DNA of 64,000 nt, taken from NCBI GenBank assembly GCA_013364255.1, contig CP054936.1, positions 1,302,001 through 1,366,000 of the forward strand, in the 5' to 3' direction. The translations under genes and the position numbers were made by a program. The notes below the pieces were generated by a model that was given only the letters and a program-made list of their open reading frames with translations, ran no database searches and had not been told where the DNA came from. The DNA comes from Streptomyces seoulensis. GTDB taxonomy: Bacteria; Actinomycetota; Actinomycetes; Streptomycetales; Streptomycetaceae. Numbering within the stretch: the first letter of the stretch is position 1; each line of letters opens with the position of its first letter. This document shows, piece by piece, positions 24,840 to 35,967 of this stretch.

Positions 24840-26138
24840 ATGATGAAGCGGGAACCCCCACCGCCGGAAGCGGCCGCGACGGAGCTGTTGCCCGAGGTCG
24901 CCGCCGCCCGCCTGCGGCTGCTCGCCGAGGCGAGCCGGGCGCTGGCCTCGGGCCTGGACGCAGAGGAGTCGCTGCGCCGCCTGGCCCGCCTGGTGGTGTC
25001 CCAGCTCGCCGACGCCTGCGTGGTCGACGTGGTCGAGGGCGAGGGCGTACGCCGGCTCACAGTCACCGACCGGGACCCGGAACGGGCGCTGCGCCTGCTG
25101 CCCACCGGGTTCCTGCCCGGCCCCGACGACTCGGCCGCCGCCCTGGCCAAGGTGCTGCGCGGCGCGGGCCCCATGGTGGTGAACGGCGTCGACACACCCG
25201 ACCCGGCCGACCCGCTGCGCTGCGCCCAGTGGGCCCTGTACCGCACCCTGGGCGCCGAGACGGCGCTGATCGTGCCCATGCGGGTACGCCGGCAGGCGCT
25301 GGGCGCGCTCACCTTCGTCCGCCGCGCCCCGGCCGCCCCCTTCGACGAGGAGGAACAGGCGCTCGCCGCCGACCTCGGCCACCGCGCGGGCCTCGCCCTC
25401 GACAACGCCCGGCTGTACGCGCTCCAGCAGTACACCGCCGAGCAGTTGCAGCTCTCCCTGCTGCCCGACCTGACCGGACTGGCCGACCTCCAGCTCGCCG
25501 CCCGCTACGTGGCCGCCCGCGAACGGGCCGAGGTGGGCGGCGACTGGTACGACGCGTTCCGGCTCCCCGACGGCTCGGTGATCCTCGCCATCGGCGACGT
25601 GGTCGGCCACGACCTGGCCGCCGCCGTCCGCATGGGCCAGCTGCGCAACATGCTGCGCGCGCTCGCCTACGACAGCGGCGACGACCCGGCGGGCATCATG
25701 CGCCGCCTGGACAACGTCATGCAGGGCCTGACCGGCGTCGAACTCGTCACGGCCGTCCTCGTCCGCCTGACGACGCCCTCGAACGGCCCGTGGCGGATCG
25801 ACTGGACCAACGCAGGTCACCCGCCGCCGCTGCTGGCCCAGCCCGACGGCCGGACCCGGCTGCTGGAGGAGGGCCTCGCCCCCGTCCTCGGGGTCGATCC
25901 CGGGCTCGCCCGCGACACCGTGAGCCTCGCGCTGCCGCCGGGCGCCACCCTGCTCCTGTACACCGACGGCCTCGTGGAGCGCCCCGGCGAGGACATCGGC
26001 CGCGGCCTGACCCGGCTGCGCCAGCACGCGGCGGCGCTCGCCCGTGAACCGCTGGGCGTGTTCCGCGACGAGCTGCTGGACCGGCTGATCGACGACCAGC
26101 ACGACGACGTGGCCGTCCTGGCCCTGCGCGTCCCCTGA
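24840..26138 (+). CDS. GAF-domain PP2C/SpoIIE-type serine phosphatase
   Basis: 432 residues. Residues about 25-190 form a GAF sensor domain (ASRALASGLDAEESLRRLAR; RALGALTF-like RRQALGALTFVRR; LDNARLYALQQ). The C-terminal SpoIIE phosphatase begins QLSLLPDLTG and has GGDWYDAFRLPDG, GDVVGHDLAAAVRMGQLRNM, NAGHPPPLL, LLLYTDGLVERPGED and DDVAVLALR, which supply the metal-binding Asp/Gly set. Typical of Streptomyces anti-sigma antagonist phosphatases. Start is one of ATG 24834, 24840 or 24843. Confidence 0.9.
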   Translation: MMKREPPPPEAAATELLPEVAAARLRLLAEASRALASGLDAEESLRRLARLVVSQLADACVVDVVEGEGVRRLTVTDRDPERALRLLPTGFLPGPDDSAAALAKVLRGAGPMVVNGVDTPDPADPLRCAQWALYRTLGAETALIVPMRVRRQALGALTFVRRAPAAPFDEEEQALAADLGHRAGLALDNARLYALQQYTAEQLQLSLLPDLTGLADLQLAARYVAARERAEVGGDWYDAFRLPDGSVILAIGDVVGHDLAAAVRMGQLRNMLRALAYDSGDDPAGIMRRLDNVMQGLTGVELVTAVLVRLTTPSNGPWRIDWTNAGHPPPLLAQPDGRTRLLEEGLAPVLGVDPGLARDTVSLALPPGATLLLYTDGLVERPGEDIGRGLTRLRQHAAALAREPLGVFRDELLDRLIDDQHDDVAVLALRVP

Positions 26139-26163
26139 GAGGCGGCGCCGTCCGGGCGCGGCG

Positions 26164-26787
26164 TTACGACGCCATCGTGCCGGCGAGGCGGCGCAGGCAG
26201 CGCACCGCGAGGGCGGCGGGGGAGCCGGGGCCCTCGGCCGCCGCCTCGGTGACCGCCCACGTCTCCAGCGCGATCCGGATCGCGTCGGTGGCGGCGGCCG
26301 CGACGAGCCGTACCTCCAGCGGTTCCCGGTCCTCGCCCGCGAGCCGGGCGATCACCGGGACGAGCCGTTCCTCCGACTCCTGGTTCACCCGGTACCAGAC
26401 CGCCCGCAGCGCCGGGTCGTCCGCCGCGGCCCGCAGCAGCCCGCGGATGCGCAGCAGGCCCTGGACGCCCTCCTCGTCCGGAGCGGCCAGCGCCCGTTCG
26501 ACCGCGGTCTCCAGCGCCGGCGGCAGGGGCGTGCCCGGCTCCGTCTCCTCCAGCAGCGACCGCCAGCGGTCGGCCCCGGAGGCCAGCAGCGGGCTCACCG
26601 CGTCCTGCTTGGACCTGAAGTAGCGGTAGAAGGTGCGCAGCGCGACCCCCGCCCGCCCCGCGATCTCCTCGGCCGTCGTGCCGTCCGGGCCGCGGGTGGC
26701 GAACAGCTCCGCCGCCGCGAGGGCGATGTCGAGCTGCGTGGCGGCCTTGCGGCGCTCGGTCAGGGAGGGGGAGGCGTCGGTGCTCAC
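26164..26787 (-). CDS. TetR-family transcriptional regulator
   Basis: 207 residues. HTH: ELFATRGPDGTTAEEIAGRA and GVALRTFYRYFRSKQDAVSP. The C-terminal helical domain is of the TetR_C type with RAVWYRVNQESEERLVPVIA. GTG start at 26787. It is divergent from two SDR genes, with a 7-bp-arm inverted repeat in the shared 173-bp intergenic region, so it probably represses them and itself. Confidence 0.9.
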   Translation of the reverse strand: MSTDASPSLTERRKAATQLDIALAAAELFATRGPDGTTAEEIAGRAGVALRTFYRYFRSKQDAVSPLLASGADRWRSLLEETEPGTPLPPALETAVERALAAPDEEGVQGLLRIRGLLRAAADDPALRAVWYRVNQESEERLVPVIARLAGEDREPLEVRLVAAAATDAIRIALETWAVTEAAAEGPGSPAALAVRCLRRLAGTMAS

Positions 26788-26825
26788 CCGCAGAAGCGTA
26801 CGCCCCGCCGTCCCTGATTGGCACG

Positions 26826-26854
26826 GAGTGACGTAGTGGCAAAACGTGTCACTC
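26826..26854. promoter_or_regulatory. candidate TetR operator
   Basis: GAGTGAC (26826-26832) and GTCACTC (26848-26854) form a perfect inverted repeat with a 15-base spacer, located between the TetR gene and the SDR operon. Confidence 0.55.
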
Positions 26855-26960
26855 GGGCGTAACGTGACGGCCGTCGAGAGCGTCGGCCGATCAGGAGGCC
26901 GACGCCGTACGGCCGTGCCGCGGCAAGACGGCACGGCCTGCTGTCGAACAGGGAGTACGC

Positions 26961-28528
<1,568 letters not shown>

Positions 28529-28620
28529 GCCGCCCACCGGTCCCGCGCGGGTGTGGCACGCTCGTCGGGGCCGGGTTCTCCGGCCGGGGCCGCGGCCCGC
28601 AGGAGGCACGAGGAGGAAGC

Positions 28621-29235
28621 ATGCCGCTGACCCGCAAGGGCGCCGCCACCCGGCAGCGCATCATCGAGGGCGCCGCCGGACAGATCCGGGAGCAGGGCGT
28701 CTTCGGGGTGCGGCTGGAGGACGTCATGGACCGCACGGCCACCAGCAAGAGCCAGTTGTTCCACTACTTCCCCGGCGGCAAGGAAGAACTGATGCTGGCC
28801 GTGGCCCGGCACGAGGCGGCGCGGGTGATCGCGGACCAGCAGCCGGAGCTGGGCGCGCTCACCTCCTGGGACGCCTGGCGGCAGTGGCGCGACAAGGTCG
28901 TGCGCCGCTACCGCGAGCAGGGCCTCACCTGCCCGCTGCACGTGGCGATGTCGCAGTTGGAGACGGCGACGGAGGCGAGAGGGCTCGTGGTCGGCGAGCT
29001 GATCCGGCACTGGCAGGGCGAACTGGCCGCGGGAATCCGCCACATGCGGTCCCTCGGCGAGACCTACCCCGACCTGGACGCCGACCGGGAGGCCGCCGCC
29101 CTGCTGGCCGGCGTCCAGGGCGGCGTGCTCATCTACCTCTCCACCGGCAGCCTCACCCACCTGGAAGCAGCCCTGGACCAGGGCATCGCCCACCTGCGCC
29201 GCCGGCCGACGCGCTCCTCGGCCATGGGGGAGTGA
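28621..29235 (+). CDS. TetR/AcrR-family transcriptional regulator
   Basis: 204 residues. HTH: RQRIIEGAAGQIREQGVFGV and MDRTATSKSQLFHYFPGGKE. The C-terminal domain resembles the LmrA/YxaF-like group (TCPLHVAMSQLE, LLAGVQGGVLIYLSTG). ATG at 28621 after GAGGAGG. Same strand as the SDR pair, 92 bp downstream, and may belong to the same unit. Its last codons overlap in antisense the end of the LacI remnant. Confidence 0.9.
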   Translation: MPLTRKGAATRQRIIEGAAGQIREQGVFGVRLEDVMDRTATSKSQLFHYFPGGKEELMLAVARHEAARVIADQQPELGALTSWDAWRQWRDKVVRRYREQGLTCPLHVAMSQLETATEARGLVVGELIRHWQGELAAGIRHMRSLGETYPDLDADREAAALLAGVQGGVLIYLSTGSLTHLEAALDQGIAHLRRRPTRSSAMGE

Positions 29236-29875
29236 ACGCTGGTGAGCGGCAGGGGCAGTTGGGCGGCCAGCGCGGTGTCGGCGAAGCCGGCCAGCGCCAG
29301 GTCGCGGCCGAGCGTCAGCCCCAGGTCACGGGCCGCGCCCGCGGCTCCGATGGCGGCGAAGTCGTTCACGGCGAACAGGGCGGTGGGCCGGTCCTCGGGC
29401 GCGGCCAGCAGCGCCCGCGCCGCCTCGTGGCCGCCGGCCGTGTCGAACGCCGAGTGCACGACGCGCCGTTCGGGCAGCGGCAGTCCCGCCTCCCGGTAGC
29501 GTTCGACGAACCCCTCGGTCCGGTCCGTGCCCGTACTGGCGAAGGGCCGGCCGGCGATGACGCCGACCGACCTGTGGCCCAGCGCCAGCAGGTGTTCGGC
29601 GACCAGCCGTCCGCCCAGGCGGTCGTCGCACGTCACAGAGGCGTGCCCGGCGTTCGTGCGGCGGTTGACCAGCACGAACGGGGTGTTCCGCAGGGCGGGC
29701 AGGTCCAGGGCGGCCCCGTCCAGGTGTGCGTCGCCGATGACCAGTGCGGCGGGTGCGCAGTCCCGCGGCCAATGGGTTGGGCCGGTTGCCGAGTTCGTTG
29801 GCGAGGTCCCGGATACCGGCAGTCGCGGGACGAGCACGCCGATGAGGTTGCTTGCCACCGCTCGTCGGACGGCCC
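29205..29875 (-). pseudogene. LacI/GalR-family regulator remnant
   Basis: The minus strand reads as the sugar-binding core of a LacI-type regulator: NLIGVLVP, ALVIGDAHLDG, VSVT-like SVTCDDRLGGRLVAEHLL, GHRSVGVIAG, ALFAVNDFAAIGA, LTSVHSPMAEE. The HTH is missing at the 5' side, the segment after VLVP is frame-disrupted (PTNSATGPTHW in one frame, DLANELGN in another), and the C-terminus is cut where it meets the TetR gene. Confidence 0.75.
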
Positions 29876-29896
29876 GGGCGCTCTCTTCTCCCCTCT

Positions 29897-29914
29897 CCTT
29901 GCAACGTTGTAAAG
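29897..29914. promoter_or_regulatory. LacI-type operator 1 (upstream of the aldose epimerase)
   Basis: CCTTGCAACGTTGTAAAG contains the near-palindrome TTGCAACGTTGTAA, 57 bases before the epimerase ATG. The core CAACGTTG recurs in front of other genes of the arabinose cluster. Confidence 0.7.
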
Positions 29915-29970
29915 TGCGGACGGCGGCCAGGTGTCCGCCGTTCGATCTTCCGCTTCCCGTGAGGAGAACC

Positions 29971-31137
29971 ATGGCTGTGTGCACGGCTACGCGGGAGGTC
30001 CTGCCCGCTGACGCCTTCGAGGAGCCGGTCGAGCGCTGGACGCTCCGCTCGCCCAGCGGCGTCGAGGCCCGCGTCCTCACCCTCGGCGCCGTGCTGCACT
30101 CCCTGCGCGTGCCCGACGCCGCCGGCACCGCCGTGGACGACGTGGTGCTGCGGCTGCCGGGACCGCGCGAGTACGCCGGTGACAGCGCCTACCTCGGAGC
30201 CGTCGTCGGACGGTACGCCAACCGCATCGCCGGCGGGCGGTTCCGCCTCGACGGCGCCGAGCACCAGGTGCCCGTGAACGACCGGGGCAACGCCCTGCAC
30301 GGCGGGACCGACGGGTTCGACCGGCGGGTATGGCGGGCGCGGCCGGTGGCGTACGAGGACGGGTCGGCGGGGGTGCGGCTGACGCTCGACAGCCCGGACG
30401 GGGACCAGGGCTTCCCCGGCGAGCTGGCCGTCACCGTCGAGTACGTATTGCGCCCGGACGGGACCCTCGTCCTGGACGGCACGGCCCGCACCGACCGCCC
30501 CACCGTCGTCAACCTGACCCACCACGCCTACTTCAACCTCACCGGCCGCCCCGAACTCGGCGTCCTGGGCCATGTGCTGACCGTCGACGCCGACGCCTAC
30601 CTGCCGATCGACGACACGGCCGTACCGCTGCCGGGCGCACCCCGACCGGTGCACGGCACCCCCTTCGACTTCACCGCGCCCCACCCGCTCGGCGAGCGCA
30701 TCGGCGCGACGGACCCGCAGCTCACCACCGCGGGCGGCTACGACCACTGCTGGGTGCTGCGCGGCCATCCGTGGGACCGGGCGCGAAGCGGCGCGGCGAC
30801 GGAAGGGGACGTCGGCGCCGAGGGCGCGGCGCCGCACCGGGCGGCGCGGCTGGCGGACCCGGCCAGCGGACGGATCATGGAGGTGCGCACCACCGAACCC
30901 GGACTTCAGGTGTACACCGGGCAGCAACTGGACGGCTCCCTCAAGGACGTCGACGGACGGCCGCTGGCCGCGCACGCCGGCGTGTGCCTGGAGACGCAGC
31001 ACTTCCCCGACTCGCCGAACCGGCCGGAGTACCCCAGCACCGAGGTGCGGCCGGGGCGACCGCTGCGCACCCGCACCGAGTTCGGCTTCCCGCACCTGCG
31101 CGGCGGCGGGCCGGACGGCACACCCGAGGGCGGCTGA
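29971..31137 (+). CDS. galM: aldose 1-epimerase (mutarotase)
   Basis: 388 residues. GalM features are NRIAGGRFRLDG, GNALHGGTDGFDRRVW (first catalytic His), VNLTHHAYFNL (second His pair), NGG-type GGYDHCWVL, and the catalytic Glu in VCLETQHFPDSPNR. It interconverts alpha and beta anomers of free sugars such as arabinose or galactose. ATG at 29971 after GAGGAGA. The LacI-type operator upstream places it in the arabinose regulon. An insertion around residues 270-290 (ARSGAATEGDVGAEGAAPH) is unusual and lies in a surface loop. Confidence 0.93.
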   Translation: MAVCTATREVLPADAFEEPVERWTLRSPSGVEARVLTLGAVLHSLRVPDAAGTAVDDVVLRLPGPREYAGDSAYLGAVVGRYANRIAGGRFRLDGAEHQVPVNDRGNALHGGTDGFDRRVWRARPVAYEDGSAGVRLTLDSPDGDQGFPGELAVTVEYVLRPDGTLVLDGTARTDRPTVVNLTHHAYFNLTGRPELGVLGHVLTVDADAYLPIDDTAVPLPGAPRPVHGTPFDFTAPHPLGERIGATDPQLTTAGGYDHCWVLRGHPWDRARSGAATEGDVGAEGAAPHRAARLADPASGRIMEVRTTEPGLQVYTGQQLDGSLKDVDGRPLAAHAGVCLETQHFPDSPNRPEYPSTEVRPGRPLRTRTEFGFPHLRGGGPDGTPEGG

Positions 31138-31165
31138 CGGCGCCGTACGCCGGCCCCGTCGCCCC

Positions 31166-32182
31166 TCACCGCCCGCGCTCGACCGTGGACTCCCGTACCA
31201 CCAGCTCGAATCCGGGCAGGATGCGCCGCGGCACCGGCGGGGTGCGGGCGGCGATGCGCTCCACCACGCAGTCGACGGCGATCTGCGCGATGGCCTGCTT
31301 GTCGGGGGCGACCGTGGTCAGCGCCACCGCCGCGTACCGGGCCTCCTCGATGTCGTCGAACCCGGCCACCGCGATGTCCCGCGGCACGCGCAGGCCGCGT
31401 TCGGCGAGCACCCGCATCGCGCCCAGGGCGACCATGTCGTTGAAGGCGAAGACGGCGTCGGGGCGTTCGCCCCGGTCCAGCAGGGCGGCCATGCCCGCCG
31501 CGCCGTCCTGGCGGTCGAAACCGTCGGTGGCGACGATCAGGGCCTCCGGTGGCTTCAGCCCGGCCGAGGTGTGCGCCTCCTGCCAGCCGCGCAGCCGCAG
31601 GTGCGCCGGGGTGCGCGCGCTCTCCCGGCGGGCGCCCAGGAAGGCGATGCGGCGGCGCCCGGTGTCCAGCAGGTGCTGGACCGCGGCGCGCGCCGCCGCC
31701 ACGTTGTCGATGGCGATGTGGTCGAAGGGCGCCTCGTACTCCCGCTCCCCGAGCAGCACCAGGGGAGAGGTGTCGGTGCGCGAGAGCAGGTCCTCGGTCT
31801 CCATCCGGATCGGGCTGAGGATCAGCCCGTCGATGATCTGGGCGCGGAAGCCCTGGCAGACCAGGACCTCCTTCTCGCGCAGCCCCGCCGTGTGGTCGAG
31901 CAGCACCGTGTAGTCGTGCCGCGCCGCCGCGTCGATGACGGCGCCGGCCACCTCGGAGAAGTACGGGTTGCCCAATTCCGGGACGGCCAGGGCGATGATG
32001 CCGGTGCGGCCGTTGCGCAGGTGGCGGGCGACGAGGTTGGGCCGGTAGCCGAGTTCGTCGATGGCCCGCTGCACCCGCGCCCGGGTCCGGGGGGAGACAT
32101 GGACATAGTTGTTGACGACGTTCGACACAGTCTTGACGGAGACCCCGGCGCGCTGTGCGACGTCCTTCAGGCTGACGCCCAC
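31166..32182 (-). CDS. LacI-family repressor of the arabinose cluster (paralogue A)
   Basis: 338 residues. HTH and hinge: SLKDVAQRAGVSVKTVSNVV, then RVQRAIDELGYRPNLVARHL. The sugar-binding domain has PELGNPYFSEVAGAVIDAAA, LILSPI, AFNDMVALGAMRVL and VAGFDDIEEARY. GTG start at 32182 preceded by AAGGAG. It is the same type as the LacI at 47148-48158, with nearly identical recognition helices (VSVKTVSNVVN versus VSIKTVSNVVN), so both probably bind the ACGTTG operators. Convergent with galM and upstream of the ABC transporter on the minus strand. Confidence 0.92.
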   Translation of the reverse strand: MGVSLKDVAQRAGVSVKTVSNVVNNYVHVSPRTRARVQRAIDELGYRPNLVARHLRNGRTGIIALAVPELGNPYFSEVAGAVIDAAARHDYTVLLDHTAGLREKEVLVCQGFRAQIIDGLILSPIRMETEDLLSRTDTSPLVLLGEREYEAPFDHIAIDNVAAARAAVQHLLDTGRRRIAFLGARRESARTPAHLRLRGWQEAHTSAGLKPPEALIVATDGFDRQDGAAGMAALLDRGERPDAVFAFNDMVALGAMRVLAERGLRVPRDIAVAGFDDIEEARYAAVALTTVAPDKQAIAQIAVDCVVERIAARTPPVPRRILPGFELVVRESTVERGR

Positions 32183-32303
32183 TGAACTCCTTCGGTCGGG
32201 CGGCGGCGTCCCCGGGCCGGCGCGGATCGCGGTCCGCCGGCCCCGTGGGCCCGGCGCGCCGAACGGTCGGCCGGACCACGGGACGGCGTCCCGGTGCGGG
32301 CGG

Positions 32304-33323
32304 TCAGTCCGTCTGCCGCGTGCGGCTGAGCAGGGTCTGCGCCAGGACCACCACGGCCAGGAAGGCGCCGTTGACCGTGTCGGTGAAGGCGGAGCCGTAC
32401 TGGGAGAAGTAGTGGTCGATGAGGTTGTGGATGACGGCCAGCACCAGCACACCGCTCGCCGTGCCGCCGATCGAGCCGCTGCCGCCGGTCAGGAGCGTGC
32501 CGCCGATCACCACGGAGGCGATCGCGGTCAGTTCGTAGCCGACGCCGATCGTGGTGACGCCGGAGCCCAGCCGGGCGCTGCCGAGCGCGCCGGCCGCCGC
32601 GGCGAGGGTGGCCGACAGGACGTAGACGAGCACCTTGGTGCGGGCGACGGGCAGGCCCATCAGCGTGGCCGCGCTCTCGTTGCCGCCCAGCGCGGTGACC
32701 GTGGCGCCGAACCGGGTGCGGGTGAGCAGCAGCGCGCCGAGCACGAACAGCGCGGCCACGATCAGCACCGGCGTCCAGGTGCCCTCGCCCAGGCTCCGGA
32801 AGGCGGCGCCGGGCGGGACGAGATACGTGGTGGCGCCCTCGTCCGTCAGGGCCTGCAACAGCCCCCGCGCGCCCAGCAGTCCGGCGAGGGTGACGATGAA
32901 CGGCGCCATCCCCGCCCGGGAGACCAGCAGTCCCTGCACCGAGCCCCACACCGCGCCGACGGCCAGCGGCAGCACGATGGCGAGCCATGTGCCCCCGGCG
33001 TGCGCCCCGTAGGCGCCGAGGACCCCGCCGAGCGCGTACAGGGAGCCCACCGACAGGTCGATGCCGCCGGTGAGGATGACGAAGGTCATGCCGAGGGCCA
33101 GCAGCCACACGAAGGCGTTGTTGCCGAGGATGCTGGAGATGTTGGACCAGGTCGGGAAGGTGTCGGAGGTCGCCGAGGCGATGGCGACCATCAGCACCAG
33201 CACGGCCAGGGCGCCCCGGCGCTGGATGTGGGAGGCCAGGCGTTCGCGCAGCGCGGCCGGCTGCGCCGCGTCGGGCGCGGCACCGGCCGGCGCCGTGGCG
33301 GGTCGCAGGGCGGAGGGGCTCAT
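32304..33323 (-). CDS. sugar ABC transporter permease, YjfF-like
   Basis: 339 residues, about ten membrane helices of the AraH/RbsC (CUT2) type. Signature segments are LALGMTFVILTGGIDLSVGS, GLLGARGLLQAL, TRFGATVTALGGNESAATLM, and IGGTLLTGGSGSIGGT. Last gene of a four-gene transporter operon. ATG at 33323 overlaps the stop of the preceding permease (ATGA). Forms the channel together with the next protein. Confidence 0.93.
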   Translation of the reverse strand: MSPSALRPATAPAGAAPDAAQPAALRERLASHIQRRGALAVLVLMVAIASATSDTFPTWSNISSILGNNAFVWLLALGMTFVILTGGIDLSVGSLYALGGVLGAYGAHAGGTWLAIVLPLAVGAVWGSVQGLLVSRAGMAPFIVTLAGLLGARGLLQALTDEGATTYLVPPGAAFRSLGEGTWTPVLIVAALFVLGALLLTRTRFGATVTALGGNESAATLMGLPVARTKVLVYVLSATLAAAAGALGSARLGSGVTTIGVGYELTAIASVVIGGTLLTGGSGSIGGTASGVLVLAVIHNLIDHYFSQYGSAFTDTVNGAFLAVVVLAQTLLSRTRQTD

Positions 33324-34288
33324 CGAGTACCACGCTCCTGTGAGGCGTAGACCGCGCAGCAGATGATGGCGGCCTCCACGAGTTGGGTGTAGGACGTGTG
33401 CACGTTGTGCTGGGTGAGGACGGCGGTGATCAGCTGCATGAACAGCGCGCCCGCCACCGTGCCGAGCACCCGCACCCGGCCGCCGGTCAGCGGGGTACCG
33501 CCGACCACGACCGCGGTGATGGCGTTCAGCTCCATGTTCAGGCCCTGGTTGGCGGGGTCGGCCTCGGCGCCGTGGCCGACGATCATCGCGCCCGCGAAGG
33601 CGGCGAGGACGCCGGACAGGACGTAGACGGTGACGAGGACGCGGCGCACCGGCAGACCGGCCAGCTTGCTCGCCTGCCGGTTGTCGCCGATGGCCACCAG
33701 CTGCCGGCCGAACGTGGTGCGGCGCACCAGCAGCGCGGTCAGCACGGCGCACACCCCGGCGATCCACGCCATGAGCGGCACCCCCGCGAAACCGTCGGAC
33801 CCCAGGCTCAGCAGCCCCGAGTCCATGACCGGCTTGGCGGAGTTGCCGTTGATCAGCTCGGCGACCCCGCGCAGGCCGATCATCAGCGAGAGGGTGGCGA
33901 CGATCGGCTGGATGCGGGCGAAGGCCACCATCGTGCCGCCGAGCGCGCCCGAGACCGCGCCGAACACCAGGGCGATCAGGATCGCGAGCGGCGCGCCGTA
34001 GCCGACGTAGAGGGGGACGACCGAGGCGGCCAGGGCGATGACCGCGCCCACCGACAGGTCGACGCCCTCGGTGCCGATGACCAGGGCCATGCCGAGCGCG
34101 ACCATCAGGGTCGGCGCGACCTGGAACAGCTGGATGCGGACGTTGCCCGCGGACAGGAACGAGCTGTCCAGGACGGCGGCCACCACGAACAGGGCGACCA
34201 GCGCCGCGTAGACGCCGTACGCCTGGAGCAGTCGGGTCAGCCGGGCGCGGTCCAGCAGGTCCGGGCCGGGCCAGGTGGTGGGAGTCAT
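33320..34288 (-). CDS. sugar ABC transporter permease, YtfT-like
   Basis: 322 residues, CUT2-type permease. Family segments are QVAPTLMVALGMALVIGTEG followed by VDLSVGAV, RTTFGRQLVAIGDNRQASKL, and VVVGGTPLTGGRVRVLGT. Start overlaps the ATPase stop by four bases. Together with the YjfF-like partner it would form a heteromeric channel, as in the galactofuranose transporter YtfQRT-YjfF of E. coli. Confidence 0.93.
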   Translation of the reverse strand: MTPTTWPGPDLLDRARLTRLLQAYGVYAALVALFVVAAVLDSSFLSAGNVRIQLFQVAPTLMVALGMALVIGTEGVDLSVGAVIALAASVVPLYVGYGAPLAILIALVFGAVSGALGGTMVAFARIQPIVATLSLMIGLRGVAELINGNSAKPVMDSGLLSLGSDGFAGVPLMAWIAGVCAVLTALLVRRTTFGRQLVAIGDNRQASKLAGLPVRRVLVTVYVLSGVLAAFAGAMIVGHGAEADPANQGLNMELNAITAVVVGGTPLTGGRVRVLGTVAGALFMQLITAVLTQHNVHTSYTQLVEAAIICCAVYASQERGTR

Positions 34289-35967
34289 CGGGGCTCCTCC
34301 TTCGTCACGGCCGGGTCGCTCGGCCGCCCCTGGCCCGGTCCGTTGTCGGCTCGGGCTTCGGGTTCGGCCTCTGGTTCGGCGGGTTCGGGTTCGGCCTGGG
34401 CTTCAGTCCCGGCTTCGCCGTCGGCTTCGTCGTCGGCGGAGGCGAGGGTGTCGAGCACGGCCCGCTCGGTCACGTCCTCGCCCTGGAGGTGGCCGACGGC
34501 CCGGCCGTCCTTGAGGACGACGATCCGGTCCGAGCCCTCGATCAGCTCCTCCAGGTCCGAGGAGATCAGCAGCACCCCGAGCCCCTGCTCGGCGAGTTCG
34601 TCGATCAGCGCCTGCACCTCGGCCTTGGCGCCCACGTCGATGCCGCGGGTGGGCTCGTCCAGCAGCAGCACCTTGGGATCCAGGCACAGCCAGCGGGCCA
34701 GCAGCACCTTCTGCTGGTTGCCGCCGGACAGATCGCTGACCTTCTGGTCGGGGCCGGACGCCTTGATGCGCAGCCGTTCCATGAAGAAGCGCACCACCTC
34801 GTCCTGCTTGGCCTGCGAGACCACGCCCGCCCGGGCGAGCCGGGGCAGCAGGGCCAGCGAGATGTTCTCCCGCACCGACAGGTTGGGCAGGATGCCCTCC
34901 GTCTTGCGGTCCTCGGCGAGCATCACCACGCCCGCCTTGATGGCGGCGGCCGGGCTGCGGCGGGCCAGCACGGCCCCGTCCACCTCGACGGCGCCGCCGT
35001 CCGTGGCCAGCGCCCCGGTGATCGCCTTGGCGGTCTCGCTGCGCCCGGCGCCCAGCAGTCCGCCGAGCCCGACGACCTCGCCGCGGTGGATGTCGACGTC
35101 GACGCCGTGCACCCGGTGCCGCACGGTCAGCCCGGTGGCCCGCAGCGCCGGCACGCCCTCGCGCCGCTCGTGCTGCTCGGCGCCGAACGCGGTGGCGCCC
35201 TTGGCCCGGACCGTGGACATCTCCCGGCCCAGCATCAGCGAGATCAGCTTCAGCCGTTCGAGGCCGGCCATCTCGCCGGTGTGCACGACCGCCCCGTCCC
35301 GCATCACGGTGACCCGGTCGCAGATCGCGTACAGCTCGTCCAGGCGGTGACTGACGTAGACGACGGCGATGCCCTGCCGCCTGAGGTCGCGGATCACCGA
35401 GAACAGCGTCTCCACCTCGCGCGGTTCGAGCGACGAGGTCGGCTCGTCCATCACGACCACGCGGGCGTCGATCTGCACGGCGCGGGCCAGCGCCACCATC
35501 TGCTGGGCGCCCAGGCCCAGCGAGCCCAGCGGCCGGGTCACGTCCACGTCCACGCCGTAGCGCCGCAGGGCCTCGGCGGCCAGGCGGTTCATCGCCCGCA
35601 CGTCGACCAGGCCGAAGCGGCGCGGCTCGCGGCCCAGGCACAGGTTGCGGGCCACCGACATCAGCGGGACGAGGTTGACCTCCTGGTAGATGGTCGAGAT
35701 GCCGGCCGCCTGCGCCTCCAGCGGGTTGCGGAAGGCACGGTCCTCACCCGCGAAGCGGACGTGACCCGCGTCGGGCCGGTACACGCCGGTCATCACCTTG
35801 ATCAGCGTCGACTTGCCGGCGCCGTTCTCGCCGATGAGGGCGTGCACCTCACCGGGGCGCAGATGGAAGTCCACCCCGCGCAGGGCGTGGACGCCCGCGA
35901 AGCTCTTGTCCACCCCGGCGACTTCCACGATCCAGTCGCTGCGAGGTGCCGGGTCCTGCTGGACCAA
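34285..35967 (-). CDS. sugar ABC transporter ATP-binding protein, YtfR/AraG-like (double NBD)
   Basis: 560 residues with two fused nucleotide-binding domains. The first has Walker A GENGAGKST, Q-loop region STIYQEVNLVP, signature-like LGLGAQQMVALARAVQ and Walker B VVVMDEPTSSL. The second has a degenerate Walker A (GLLGAGRSE), signature LSGGNQQKVLLARWL and LLLDEPTRGIDVGAK. I prefer the TTG start at 35967 because AGGAGG sits six bases upstream; the in-frame ATG at 35982 would put the ribosome-binding site inside the gene. The C-terminus ends in an acidic PE/AE-rich tail of about 45 residues. Energises uptake of a furanose sugar (inference from the binding protein). Confidence 0.92.
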   Translation of the reverse strand: MVQQDPAPRSDWIVEVAGVDKSFAGVHALRGVDFHLRPGEVHALIGENGAGKSTLIKVMTGVYRPDAGHVRFAGEDRAFRNPLEAQAAGISTIYQEVNLVPLMSVARNLCLGREPRRFGLVDVRAMNRLAAEALRRYGVDVDVTRPLGSLGLGAQQMVALARAVQIDARVVVMDEPTSSLEPREVETLFSVIRDLRRQGIAVVYVSHRLDELYAICDRVTVMRDGAVVHTGEMAGLERLKLISLMLGREMSTVRAKGATAFGAEQHERREGVPALRATGLTVRHRVHGVDVDIHRGEVVGLGGLLGAGRSETAKAITGALATDGGAVEVDGAVLARRSPAAAIKAGVVMLAEDRKTEGILPNLSVRENISLALLPRLARAGVVSQAKQDEVVRFFMERLRIKASGPDQKVSDLSGGNQQKVLLARWLCLDPKVLLLDEPTRGIDVGAKAEVQALIDELAEQGLGVLLISSDLEELIEGSDRIVVLKDGRAVGHLQGEDVTERAVLDTLASADDEADGEAGTEAQAEPEPAEPEAEPEARADNGPGQGRPSDPAVTKEEPR

